Shown here: positions 34,567 through 46,227 of the stretch, piece after piece
Layout: each line of letters opens with the position of its first letter
How positions within the stretch are numbered: position 1 is the stretch's first letter
Assembly (NCBI GenBank): GCA_027943335.1
Contig: BSBK01001870.1
Coordinates: 62,001 to 126,000, forward strand
Length of the DNA stretch: 64,000 nt
Source: Chamaecyparis obtusa
Lineage: Eukaryota; Streptophyta; Pinopsida; Cupressales; Cupressaceae
Reading direction: 5' to 3'
The notes under the pieces: generated by a model
Seen by the model: only the letters and a program-made list of their open reading frames with translations
Told to the model about the DNA's origin: nothing
Database searches by the model: none
Translations under genes and position numbers: made by a program

Positions 34567-37080
34567 TCAGTTTTCAGCCTAATCCTCTCCATCTAGTGGA
34601 GGTGGTGGTGGTGCATCTAGTACTGCCTCGGCCCTAGGTGCTCTCACTCCCTTTGATGATATCATATACTAAGAGTATGAAGGACCTCTCTAAGAAAGTG
34701 GTACTGTCACATAGTATGTAAAAACATAATATGCAGATCTGGAGGTTTGATGGATAACCTTTGCCTATAATCTTTGAACCTCACCACAAAGCTCAGTGTG
34801 TTGTCTATCTACCTCTAGATATCTCTCCTCCCATCGAGCACTATGCACCTTTAGGTCTTGGACCTGTAATCTAAGCCTCCTCATGATCTCCTATATAGTC
34901 AATGGAATAGTAGGATCAGTGTCTGCCACCGACATGTTAGTATCCTCCACAGGCTTCTCTGTGGTCTCTGCTCTCTGCGCCTTACGACATCTAACCTCTG
35001 CACCGAGATCAAAATTGGTATCCTTATGTATAGGATCAGTATCACCACCTACAACCTGCTCAGCTACAAGTACCTCCTTGGCACTACCAACATCCCCTAA
35101 AGTACCACCCTCTCCCCTAGTCTATCTCTGTGAACCTATAGATCTACTTGTTATGGAACTAGTGGGACGAGGGGGCCTCATCTGTCCTGATGGTCTCTAT
35201 GGAGGAGACATCGCTCTCGGTCTCAGAGGTGTGGGGTGTACAATCAAAACCTGTGTGGGTCTAGGACCCTATCCCATTGGAGCACCTATGACATCTATCA
35301 CCTCCTCCATGGAGGGTATCAACTTAGTAGGGTCAGAAAATCTCTGAACAGGATGATTAGCAAGCCATGCAATGAATCCATCTGTAACACCTGCATCAAT
35401 GACCTGTGGCCTATACTCCCAATCTCTACCAATGATAGCATTGTACTCCTATGAACATAAGGCATAAGAAATCCTCGGGGTCCATCCAAGTCTGAGCTCA
35501 CGAGCTATCCACACATAAGTGGCATAATCTTGTGGTGCATCCTGCACTCGTCCATACTAACGTCATACCCTGGTGATAAGAAATCTCTCTAGTATAGTGG
35601 ATGACCATCCTATCAACACCCAGCTCTGAAAGAAGAAATTAAACTACTCTCATGCAGTAGGCCATGGCTCAATCTCTAAGTAGGGCCTCCATTGTACAAA
35701 GGTCATATCATCAAGACATCATCTCCAATGCTCTACATGGCCCATATGCCCATGTATGACATATCCAACATATATATATATATATATATATATAATGGGA
35801 TCCTGTGGCTGCCTCTATGAGGTACACACTGGTCTCAAAATAGGGATATGCTCCCATGCCTAGATTTGTAAAATAAGAGCTCTAGTAGAAAAAGTCTTGC
35901 TCTCATGATACACTACCTCGTACATCTCAGAGAACATGTGAGCCAAAAGACACTAACCCTAGGCTAACTCAGAAGGAGTCACCATAAAATGTGCAATCAT
36001 AGGGCCCAACCCATCATAAGACCATTTTGTTGACGGTCAAACATGATAATACCGCCAATCATCCCAGCTATAGTACACTCCAGTCTGTGTGACTGTCCAT
36101 ACCGCTACACCATGGTCTCCCATGAAATGGAACCAGTCAACCGAGTATCATCTCCGAAGAGACGTCTGAAAGCTAATAATCTAGAGTTCCCCGAACTCAC
36201 ATATGCTGGATGTTGATTGCTATGAAATGGAATTTGAAGAATCCTATACACATCCTCTGGAGTCACAGTGAGCTCTCCAGTAGGAAGATGAAATGTCTAT
36301 GTCTCGGAATGAAATCTCTCTATCAATGTCATCAAAAGACCATGGTTTACCCTAATCTCGGGTAAATGGATCAAATACTCGAAACTGCAAGTAGCAAGAT
36401 GCACTCTCATAGGATCCGATAAGGAAACACAGAGCCTCTGAGTGGCTGGATGTGAGATACGGACATGCACATCAGGATATATGACCTGCATAGCATAGAA
36501 ACAGGGTACCCTATCAGTATTTTGGTTGAAAAATAGGCTACACATATAGGAAGGGAATAGTTTTCTATTTCATAAGGTAGGTCAAAGACTCAGGAATCAA
36601 GCTCAAAATTCAGAAAATTCAAAATTTGGCCCTAGAAATGAGTTTTGGACTCACTATTTTTCATACGACAAAGCAGATTGGCAGAAAAACTTGTACAAGT
36701 TTTCCTTGGTTACCATATGACAAAGCATGATGATACAACACTGCATCTCTCCTCGTACGAGTTATGAGGGACCTGATGAAATGGTGTACGACTCTTGGGT
36801 CCCTCTCATACGAGTCTTGGGGGTTAATGAAACGACAATCTAACTAGGGTTGAAAAGTCGTACAAGTCCAAATGGATAGTCCTACGAGTTTCCGTGCATG
36901 CAAAAATTTAAAAAAATTAAAACATACGAAACAAAAGTTAAAATGCTATAAACAAGGAAAAATTGACTTTTCAGAGAAGCAAAGAGGTCCAACTACCAAA
37001 TGTCCATGCTGTCGAGGTCTCTGATGCCTCCGGCTGCGCTCAAAATGATGAGAAGACATAGGTACCTTCATCTCTACCAT
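34567..37080 (-). pseudogene. Antisense plant-mobile-domain gene carried by the Tat element
   Basis: Reads opposite to gag-pol. Exon 1 (37080-36997, 28 codons) is MVEMKVPMSSHHFERSRRHQ then RPRQHGHL. A 511-bp GT-AG interval (36996-36486) joins in phase to VIYPDVHVRISHPATQRLCV. The plant mobile domain follows: MTLIERFHSET, stop, TFHLPTGELTVTPEDVYRIL and IPFHSNQHPAY. Further matches are LLAFRRLFGDDTRLTG, GWAPMIAHFMVTPSELA, WEHIPILRP, VQWRPYLEIEPWP and YVWIARELRLGWTPRISYAL. The C-terminal part has an acidic/Thr-rich region, a short predicted coiled coil (EIMRRLRLQVQDLKV) and PPPPPLDGED. A TA microsatellite (35771-35794) has expanded inside the domain. Stops and small frameshifts are frequent. PMD proteins are related to those of some DNA transposons and act in silencing in plants (MAIN/MAIL family); extra ORFs with a transposon-type domain have been reported in Tat elements. 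Role here is unknown. Confidence 0.8.
36650..36895. repeat. Second cluster of the TCGTACGAGTTT motif
   Basis: CTCGTACGAGTT (about 36752-36763), TCATACGACA, TCATACGAGTCTTGG, GTCGTACAAGTC and CCTACGAGTTT lie within the proposed intron of the antisense gene. They match the motif of the Tat leader 12 kb away. The deleted Tat copy has lost both clusters. Confidence 0.7.
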
Positions 37081-38110
37081 TTTCTTGCTCAGAGGGCTCC
37101 ACAAGGTTTTCAAAAGTCAATGGTGAAAATGATTTGAAAATGACCCTTTTGGCCTTTATATAGCTTTTGACCTAATTTTCAAAAGTGCTCTGTTTTTCAC
37201 AAAAATTGCACCCCTAGCTAATTTCGACGTTCTAAACCCATTTTCGGGATCAAAATTGAAATCTAAGATTATTTATTATGTCAAAATCATGATTTAAAAT
37301 TTTTGGACCCAGGATGTCTAACTACTTACACAATCAACCTTCAATCATCAAATGAATCCAGAATTCAATTTAACTGATTATCTTAAATCAAACTATCAAA
37401 ATTTCAACTTGGTCAACTATGGTCAACTCATAGTTTAACCTAGTCAAACTTGGTCTCCAGGACCTCTAAATGATGCAGAACGTGTTCTTGAACGTGTATA
37501 ACCAATTCTCAAATCAATTAACATACTTCTAAACCATACAACGGTGACTTTTCTGGTTAGATTTTAATTTTTATCCCGAAGGGGGCATGGTATTGCACAT
37601 CATTCAAAGTCTATAATCTAAATCTGTAATCAATCTTTCCTCAGTAATCAAGACAACAACCACATCTACTTGTTGACTCATCTAAAGTCCTCGTCGCTTG
37701 GGGAAAATCTATTGATTCTTGGGGCATATCAGATTCATCTGGTATCCTAATCTATCTTGCAAACTGTATCAACTTTTTCATAACCATCGGTTCATTAGTG
37801 TTATTTCCTTGGTTCTTCATAGCTGATGGGTTTAGGATGTGATACCAATATGATTCATACAAGGACATTGAGGTTTGGAATTGGTCACTCACTTCTTTAC
37901 AATCATAAGGTTCAGAATCAGGCGTTTTGACACCTTTTCATAATCACCGGTTCATTGTTGATATAGCTAGCATCATATCGATTCTTGGTCATTCTAGGAC
38001 TAGGTTGGTATCTCCTTTTCCATTCTTTCAAATCTTTAATCTTTCAAATCAGTTTCATACGTATATTAGACATAGACTATTCTTTGAACCACCACGCTTT
38101 GCACAGTGAT
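37081..38110 (+). other. Tat 3' region, promoter side of the antisense gene
   Basis: About 1 kb without a gene. On the minus strand it lies upstream of the antisense ATG. TATATAAAGGCC (minus strand, near 37155) could serve as a TATA box about 75 bp before that ATG. Confidence 0.5.
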
Positions 38111-38126
38111 TGAAAGAGGGGCAAAA
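38111..38126 (+). other. Tat polypurine tract
   Basis: TGAAAGAGGGGCAAAA lies immediately before the 3' LTR. The same tract precedes the 3' LTR of the deleted copy (58533-58548). Confidence 0.85.
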
Positions 38127-39385
38127 TGTAATACCCCAAAAATGGGCTATAGGTTCATTAACCTCCTACATCTTCAATTCAAATGAAATCGACATCAAAG
38201 TCCTAAACTAAGGCACATCTGCACATTATCGAATCCTAATTGATTATCCTAAATTCTGCATCAGGGAATATTCCTAGCAAAATTCCTATTTATTCTAATT
38301 ATCTTTAATTTAATTATTATTTGGTAATAAATTCTATTTATCCTAAAGTTTGATTAATTGAATATTTTGAATATTTAATTAATTAGATTTAATACTGCCA
38401 CTTAATTATTTAATTGAATTTAATTATAATTATTCTTAAATTGTATTATTTAATTTTGACAATAAATCAAAAATCTTATGACTAATTGATTAAATTCTTA
38501 TTTAATTAATTATTGGCAACTATCAATTTTTAATAATATAGTTTTTTAATAAAGTTTGATTTAGTAATTGATTCACCCATAAATCAATTGTTTTAATTCA
38601 AAAATTAGTTAAGTTGAGGATAAATCACTTTATTTATTTAATTAATTCATAATTAATTATGCACATTCAAAGAGCAGTTAAACTTTAAATCATGAAATCA
38701 ATGCAAGTTGTTAACTTTTGGAAACTCAACATTCTATTTTGAGTTCAAAGTTGATCTAAACTTCTAATTTGAGTTAAAAAGTTGTTCTTGTATGCTTTTG
38801 CATGATTTTGTGAGTTAATTATTTCTTATTTCCTAATAACTCAAAAATCAACCTAAGTTTATCAAGAGTGATTTATGGCTTTTCTCATGCACCTCCAAAC
38901 CCCTAGATTTCTATAAAATCAAGGCTTCAACTCTTCTAAAATGGTCCATGAAATTGCATCCTCATGCTGGCGAATTAGTGATCGAAGAATTCATCTTTGC
39001 GAATCAAAGTTGTTGCGAGATTTTCATTGTTTTTGAGCACTCATATCATTTAGCATATCAATTCTTAGATTAATTGCATATCATATCAGTTTTTCATATA
39101 GAATAGATTCATATAGTTTCCTTCATCTTATTGCATAGAAAACACAAAAATACAGATTAATTTGCATTCATATAGTTTTCATTCTTTGCATTCAAATCCT
39201 TCATTTAGGTGTTGCATTGTCACTGGTCTCGGTCTGATCTGAGAGTATCATACTCGCACCTTATAGAAGGTAGTAAATCGCTTGGTTAGTTTAGTTTCCA
39301 TTTCACTGCATGATTTTGGTTTTTGCTAACCTCTAGTGTTTTACTAAAGTGTTGTGTCTACAGCTAGGTAGAAAATTCACACACA
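38127..39385 (+). repeat. Tat 3' LTR
   Basis: Starts TGTAATACCCCAAAAATGGG, ends AAATTCACACACA; colinear with 21555-22815. Confidence 0.95.
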
Positions 39386-40330
39386 GTTTCATGTTAAAGA
39401 ATACAAATTTGATCACTTCTGATGATCTTACCATGTTAGGAGTAACATATAAGATTGGTTAAGATCTACCTTGTTAGAAGATTTTACAACACACATTAAG
39501 TGTGCACTCGGTTAAGATATTTACAATGAGATGGTTAAGTCTACTTCGTTAAGAGATTTTCTCTACTACAATTGTTAGAAAGTAACATCATAAATGATCT
39601 AGATTTTTCAACTTGCTTTGTAGAATATCAGATCTTCTTAGTCCTTATCTGAATTCACCTTTCTATGATAGATATCTCCTTCAAATACTTCTCGATATTC
39701 TCTGTTCTACTTCTGACATAATTCTTAATTCTCATTCAATACTTAGCATCATAAATCTTTTTGATCTTCAGATATCTCCTATAGGCAACTACTTGTCATC
39801 TATATATTGTAATCTGATATCTTGGCAATTATTAAATCATAACGATTTAGACCTAATTAGGGTTATGGAAACTTCTAGAAAACATTTGATCAATGATCCA
39901 AATGAATAACCTAATTCAAAACTGCATAGGGATCATCACCAATCCATTTGAAATCTCTAATAAATATTTACCTCAATTTATGTAAACTATTTTCTAGCTC
40001 AGTAAAAACCATTTGCCTTGTTTTCAATGTCATTGAAAACTTTTTATGTCGATCTTGCATTTCTCGGTAAATAATGTATCTTTTCCTTGGTAAAATACTG
40101 ATGTTCGGTAATCAGGTATACTTTTTTAACACTATACTCAGTGTCATCGGTAATCATATAGCTCAGTGTAGATGCTCTGTCAAGTTTGTGCTCGATTCTC
40201 ATATCATTCTCCTTATTTCTCTTCTTCGTTACTATACTTGGTACTTTGACCGACCTATCTTGTTTTCTTTGCTTTACCAAATATATGTGTGGCACTAATG
40301 ATAACACTTAATGTAATTTGGTGTAAAATT
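39386..40330 (-). repeat. Two-ORF element 3' LTR, inner piece
   Basis: Continues the LTR begun at 21260 and matches 46528-47440, for example GATGATCTTACCATGTTAGG, AGTAACATATAAGAT and CTAATTAGGGTTATGGAAA. It ends beside the polypurine tract; the exact last base is uncertain. Confidence 0.88.
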
Positions 40331-40331
40331 A

Positions 40332-40340
40332 TCCCCCTTT
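40332..40340 (-). other. Two-ORF element polypurine tract
   Basis: The minus strand reads AAAGGGGGA at the inner edge of the 3' LTR. Confidence 0.8.
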
Positions 40341-40966
40341 GGCATTAGTGACAAAAACACATATGTATGCCATTTTTCAAAATATTTTTCAAAATTTGTA
40401 ATCTCCCTCTGTCAATATACTCACTTAGTAAAATGCATACTATATACATATGATTCCCCATTTTTTTATAGTAATGCCAAAATTTATGTACCTACAGTTT
40501 GTCAAAAATATTCTTATGGGTTTTTTGAAGGTTGGCCATGAGGTTTTCCCATTCCTCCTTTAGGCTTTCTAATGTAATTTATTCTAGGCCTACATGTGCA
40601 TGCATGTCAAAAATGTGATCAACTACAGATAGATCAGAGGTGGCAATCAACTCTTTTTCCTTCTTTACATGCTTCTGCATCACCTCAATGTGTAGTAATA
40701 ATTCATCCTATAGCTAGTTATATGATCTCTTATTCAGTCTTCTTCTTTCCTCAAATCATGTCTCTACCCTTGAATGTGTTTCACTTTTGAGAAATGCACT
40801 TGAAATGCATGGGGTTCAGTGATAAGACTTTTTGCACTCTTCTTCAAGTCTTCATCCAATTTATTTAATTTATCATGAATATTTGTAGTGAAAGAGTCTA
40901 AAGTGCACAATTTTTTCAAAACAATAATGATTTTCTGAATTATACAGGTTCAATTTCAGTTACTCT

Positions 40967-43900
40967 CTAAGAAAGTGTTACTTTTTGTATTGTCACTACT
41001 TGGATGATCTTCTCAGTTCTCTTTATCTTCTTCTCATTTATTTCCTCTATTTTCTTTTTTGCATCAGTGGTAGGTGCATTAATCTTTTCAGTTAGAATAA
41101 CAAGTTGGTTAATGATAGGTGTGCTCTCATCAACATTGACGTCTAGTACAACTTGCATCAAAATTTCTTTGACATCTTCAAGCACTTGTTTATTCTTACT
41201 TTCTTGCCTTAGCTTCTCTTGAGTTGCTTTCTTGGTGCATAGCTCTCCATACTTTCTAAGAGCTTTGGGGTCCAATGTCCTCAGGTCACAATTAGGTATT
41301 TCAATGATTTCATCTAGTGTGACTGGACCTTTACTTCTATGTTTCTTTCTTTTCTTCTTCTCCTATTTTCTTGATGAAGGTGATTGATTAAGTGGAACTA
41401 GAGCATGTTGCTCCTGATGTATCTTGGGTGGCTCAGTAGACACATTTTCTTCCTTTTCCTACCCCTTATAAATTCCCTCAGCCTAAGGTCCTAGAGCTTG
41501 TGGCCTTGTGCCTATAGTAGAATCATCTAATTTATTTGAATTTTCATCTCCTTAAGTATTTACCTCAGCATTAGTGGTCTCTATTTTCTCTTCATCTCTT
41601 GTAGAATCACCACAATGCGCGGTGTCTTTTCTTGCTCCATCACCCTTTTCTTCAACTATAGTCTCTACTTTCTCGAGTGGTATGCTCTCTTGTGTCTCAG
41701 TTTCTTCAGGTTGATCATCAATAATAGAAGTGAATAAATGTAAAGAATTTGTATCTTGTACCATCTCTATTTGTTTCTCAGTAGCTATATCACTTGGTTG
41801 TACAAGAATAGGTAAATCACCTGGTATAAGTGCTCTAGCTACCTCAACAGATTGTTCTTCTTCTTGATTCTCAATAGTAGTAGTAATATCTTCATCATCC
41901 TTCACTTCCTCATCAGGGTCTCCTTCTGTGATATCTTCTATGAGTACTTCTTCCCTTTTTTTTTTCAACATCTCAGGAATATCTTCCATTACAGTTTGTG
42001 CGGTAGATATGAAATCTTCATAATATATTTGGTCTTCTGGCTTCTTAGTGTCAGAGATGTGAATAGGCTCTTATGTTGTGTCAAAATCAACATCTATCTA
42101 GACTTCTTTTCCTCTAATTGGCACATTTTTTTCGGTGACAACTACAGGTGCAGTTTTCTCAGTTTTAGCTTTTGAACTAAGAATGCTAGTCTAAATCTTT
42201 GTACTTTCTTCATCAGCTTCTTTCAATTTTCCTTGCAGTATATTTAGTGCCCTTGATTTCATCAAAAATTTGTTGGCATATGTTTGCATTGTAGATTCAA
42301 TCTATGGAATTGATAGATTGGGCATTGCAAGAATTAGGGACCTTTCTCTCATCTTTTTCTTGATATTTAAAGCATAGGTCCATCTAGCTAAAACTTTATT
42401 ATACAACTCTTTAGGAATAATATGTGAAAAATTGACTAGTACTCTTTTAAATTTAATCATCATATCAATGCTAGCCTCTTCAAGTTTATCTTGATCTTCT
42501 TTTCTCATGTTGGAATACCTATAAATTTTAGGATAACTTAATCCTCCTCTTTCTCTTATTACATCTGCAATTTCATCAATTATTAGAGGTGTCATATTTA
42601 CTACCACTCTAAATTGAATGTTTTCTTCCTCCTTTGAGTCAATATAATCCTTTTTTCTAATTATTCTTCTTCTCTTCTTAGGTTCAGGTACCTCGGTGGA
42701 AAATTGTGTACCTCTTTTCTTCTGATAATTTTTAGTTGGTATATGCCTTGTGATTTTAGAAGCCCCTCTTCTTTGAGGTGGGGTCATACTAGTGGTAGAC
42801 CTAGTCCTTGTATGTGTTTTTGTATCAACTTGTTTTCTTTTACCTCTTACTACCTTCAGTGGCTCTATCTGTTCTTCTTTGTCAGACTTGGTTTCTTCTT
42901 CTTCACCGATCGATTTTTGCTCTTCCATTGCTTCATCTCCTGACTTCTCTACTTCTTCTTCATCACCAAATTGTTTCTTTATTGTTCCTATTTTTTTTTG
43001 TGATTTCGTTCCAATTTTTTCTCCAAATAACCCAATTTTTATTATTTTATTGGCTTCTCCATATGTTCCAAACCTTGTAGCCTCTTTGTCCTTTGGTTAT
43101 GCTAATAATGCCTCTATTGACCTAGTGGCTCAATCAATATCAATTACATACTCCATCGGTGGTAACCATGTAGTTCTTAATTTAACTACCTTAATCAGTG
43201 TGGTGTCGATGTCTACTAAGAAACATACATCATTTTTATACTTTTCAACTAGTTGTGTTGGGATTCTTCTTCTCTTATGCATTTTATCCTTAAAATTACT
43301 TAAATAATCATCCATAACTGGCTCAAAATTCTTCTCTAAACTCTTAATGAATTCACTAATTTGAAAATAATGGATTTATCCACATCCCACTCTATGTCAT
43401 CGATCTAGGGAAATGAGTTCCACAAGTAGAAAAATATGCATACCAATAACGATCCAAACTTTCATGTGTTAGATTTTGCAACTCGGATAGTTCTCATATT
43501 CTCCTCCAGTTTCCTCAACATAAGTTTGGCTAGGTCAAGTTGTAGACCCTTCTTCACAATCTTGTATGCAATATCTACAATGCCACATGGAATGTTGTTC
43601 GGTCTACTAGATTGAAATATTTTATATGCAATCACATACACTCCAAATCTAGTCTTTGGGTCATCAATGGTGTTTATCTTCATTCCTCTCTATTCCCACT
43701 CCGCTCCATTCAATTTCTCAATCTTATTCTTTAGTGGATACCTTAGGGCTTTGCATCATCACATACTAGATACCCTATAACCATATGAATCACATTCTTA
43801 GTGATTTTCACCAATTCATCTAGCCGCATATTTCCATCATGAACTCAGCTAAGAATGATCCAAATCCATTCAGTCTTGAACTCCTTCAGGAAATGCCACA

Positions 43901-44207
43901 CATTGATTAAACCTTTTACCTCCAAATTATTATGGTCATCATTCAACTTTCCATCCTTCCATAGTTCCTAATAGATAGATTAGAGCTTGAAATCCCCTAT
44001 CTCATTAATCTTATAGTGAATATTTGACCTAATATCTTTAACTAGTAAACCTAGGCGGTATTGATGAAAGCGTACCTTTGTCATTGATCTTTGCTATGAT
44101 CTATGGATGTAACTTCTAGTTTGGTTCTTCATATGATGATTTCTTGATCAATGTAACTTTCTTTTCCTTTCCATCCTTCAATTAAATAGACTTCGATGTA
44201 GATGTCA
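40967..44207 (-). pseudogene. ORF2 of the two-ORF LTR element, unknown charged protein
   Basis: About 1080 codons. From 43315 to 40967 one frame is kept for 780 codons with about a dozen stops, nearly all explained by single C-to-T or G-to-A changes. The N-terminal part (44207-43460) needs frame shifts: MTSTSKSI, GTMEGWKVE, ITKNVIHMVIGYPVCDDAK, then RFGVYVIAYKIFQSSRPNNI and KKGLQLDLAKLMLRKLEENM. The middle is Lys/Arg-rich (RTRSTTSMTPPQRRGASKI, PEPKKRRRIIRKKD, nuclear-signal-like) followed by a helical block (YSNMRKEDQDKLEEASIDMM ... YNKVLARWTYALNIKKKM). The C-terminal third is very acidic, then LDPKALRKYGELCTKKATQE and a helical tail. No polymerase, protease or integrase motif. I do not recognise the family. 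The N-terminal layout loosely recalls plant-transposon-type extra ORFs. Confidence 0.7.
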
Positions 44208-44737
44208 TTGCTGATGATAAGTTAGGGTTTAGAGAAACTTGTGTTCAAGTCACTTAGTTACGTTGCAAACATTCCTGAAATAGCTTACAATCACTTTGTA
44301 AAACTCACAAATCACTATATTTTATTGGAACCTGGTTGCTCAATCTTTTCTCTAAATTTCTCTGTTTCACTCTTCGAATGCAATGTGAATGAGTTGATTC
44401 ATCATGTATTTATACCCAAAAATACTTTTTAGCATAAGTATGGTGTAATAAATTCTTTACCAACCACTACTCGGTCAATGAATAATCACTCAATTTTCTC
44501 CATTCTAATCACATTAGATACTTCATCTTGGTTTACACTACCAGTGCTCAGTTGATACCATCTTTACTATGCAACTAGGTTACCTTTACCACTTTTGTCC
44601 ACTAACAAACACTTAGTCTATCTTAACCAACTATACTCACTTCGATTTAATAACATATAACAACCTAGTGAATCTTAATTCTTGCTGATATGGTATTCAT
44701 GTAATAGATATAAGGAACTTTTGTAAGATATAACTGA

Positions 44738-46162
44738 TTAAAATTTAGTTCCCATACTTACTTTATTGATATAAGTAGAAATGGTGGAATCATCTAATCC
44801 ATTAGATGAGGTGTCACCAATTGTTGTGCTTGTTTCTCCATTTTCTACTGTTGATCTTCTCCACATTTGATTCATTTGCCTTTTGATTTTGTCAATGGAA
44901 TTTTCATTCATATCTTCATTTGATTATGGTGCTCAGTTTTTGGAATCTATGCTTAAGTGACCGACCATATGACAGTGTAGACATGTCATTCCAGAATTCA
45001 TCCAATCTATAGATCTTACTATCCAGTGTAGTCTCATACAATTTGTAGAAATATGACCATATCTTCCATAGGTAGTACAATTAACACATGTGTTGTAATC
45101 CCAAGTATAATAATTACCTTGTCTTCTCAGTTGATATGTATTGTTTTATCTCTTTGGTTTCCAAAATTTCTTTAGTTGTGCCCTGCATTCTTGTAAAATA
45201 TGACCATGCTTGTTGCAAACACTAAAATGACTATCCATGTAGTGCTTCTTAGGTGACTTTATTTTCTTGGATCTACATTCAAATGCTTGATGTCCATATT
45301 TGTTTCAATTGTAGAAATAACCATCAAATTTAGGAATAGTGTTGAGAGTACCTTTAGCTTTACTTACTTTACTTCTACAGACATTTTTTGTATGACCTAG
45401 TTTCCCATAATGATAGCATGAGAGATTCTTTGGTCTTGGATTTTCATAGACATTCCTTTTCTTTGCTTGATTTTATGATTCTCCTTGCTTGGTATATCCT
45501 AATCCAGTAGTGTTTTCTAGTCTCCTCTGACTTCTTAAGAATTCATCCATCATTTTGGTGCTTTCCTCGGCTTTCTTCATTAATTTATTATTTTTTTGTT
45601 GTATCTTTGATTCATTCTTCATTCTTTCATCTTCTTCCCTTAATTCACCAATGTGTTCCAATTTCCTAGCAAGCTCATTGTTCACCATGTTGACTTCTTG
45701 ACTCATGATAACTATCTGATTAGAAATTTCAAAGTGATGCTCGGTCAGGCTTAGTATTTCTGATTCTTTTTCTTCCATTTTTTCAGTCATTTGTATTTTT
45801 TCTTCAATAGCCATGTTTCTCTCTTGTACATCTTGTCTTGTGCTATTCATAACTTCAATCATTCTCACCATTTGTGTTTCTTGTCCAATTTGTAGTTCTT
45901 TTAGTTTCTTAGTGAGGTGTTGATTCTTTTCAGACAGATTTAAAATTATTGCCTCAGATGCATCAGATACACTTCTGGATCCTTTTGACAATTCCTCAAT
46001 TTCCTCTTCTTGATACTGAGTATTATTTTTTTGAAATTCTAATTCATTCCTCTTGCTCAATGACTCTCTCAGATTTTCCTTGATATACTTAAGTTGTTCT
46101 AGGGTAATCTGCAACTCCAATTTCTAATTTTCAATTATCTTTTCATAATTATACCTTTCCAT
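44738..46162 (-). pseudogene. ORF1 of the two-ORF LTR element, coiled-coil and zinc-knuckle (gag-like) protein
   Basis: Starts at the ATG (46162) about 50 bp after the primer site: MERYNYEKIIEN. Residues 15-235 are a long coiled coil with heptad-like Leu/Ile/Met spacing (EQLKYIKENLRESLSKRNEL, LSEKNQHLTKKLKELQIG, VNNELARKLEHIGELREEDE). After KQGES, stop, the same frame has a series of CCHC-type knuckles: CYHYGKLGHTKNVC, FYN-NKYGHQAFEC, CNKHGHILQEC, CTTYGRYGHISTNC and CLHCHMVGHLS. Most have lost one ligand. The frame ends at KVSMGTKF. Position and zinc knuckles fit a gag-type nucleic-acid-binding protein. The five-fold array and long coiled coil are unlike ordinary copia gag, which has one or two knuckles. 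Confidence 0.75.
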
Positions 46163-46212
46163 CTCTATGGATCTTTCCTCTTCAGTGATTAAACTTCTTT
46201 AACAAGAGAACA

Positions 46213-46225
46213 AGCTCTAATAACA
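46213..46225 (-). other. Two-ORF element primer binding site
   Basis: The minus strand reads TTGTTATTAGAGC just after the LTR end ATCCCAACA, against the canonical TTGGTATCAGAGC of initiator tRNA-Met. There are two changes. Confidence 0.75.
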
Positions 46226-46227
46226 AT

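Larger units (their letters stand above)
21555..39385 (+). mobile_element. Tat-lineage Ty3/gypsy retrotransposon, 17.8 kb
   Basis: Plus-strand element with LTRs of about 1.26 kb, a primer site, a 2.3-kb leader, one long gag-pol frame (25133-32598) with dual RNase H, a long 3' region containing an antisense plant-mobile-domain gene, and a polypurine tract. GTTTT precedes it and GTTTC follows it: a 5-bp target duplication with one change. The split LTR it sits in is colinear with the intact copy at 46.5 kb, confirming the boundaries. Second RNase H, G-patch and extra ORF are features of the Tat clade. Coding parts carry about a dozen stops and a few frameshifts. Confidence 0.95.

Noticed and set aside
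34796..35347. 183-codon plus-strand ORF rich in Ser, Leu and Cys
   Set aside because: Shadow of the antisense PMD gene, which has clear family motifs on the minus strand.
41004..43307. Plus-strand Ser/Phe/Leu-rich ORFs
   Set aside because: Complement of the Lys/Glu-rich minus-strand ORF2; membrane-like composition is an artefact of the opposite strand.
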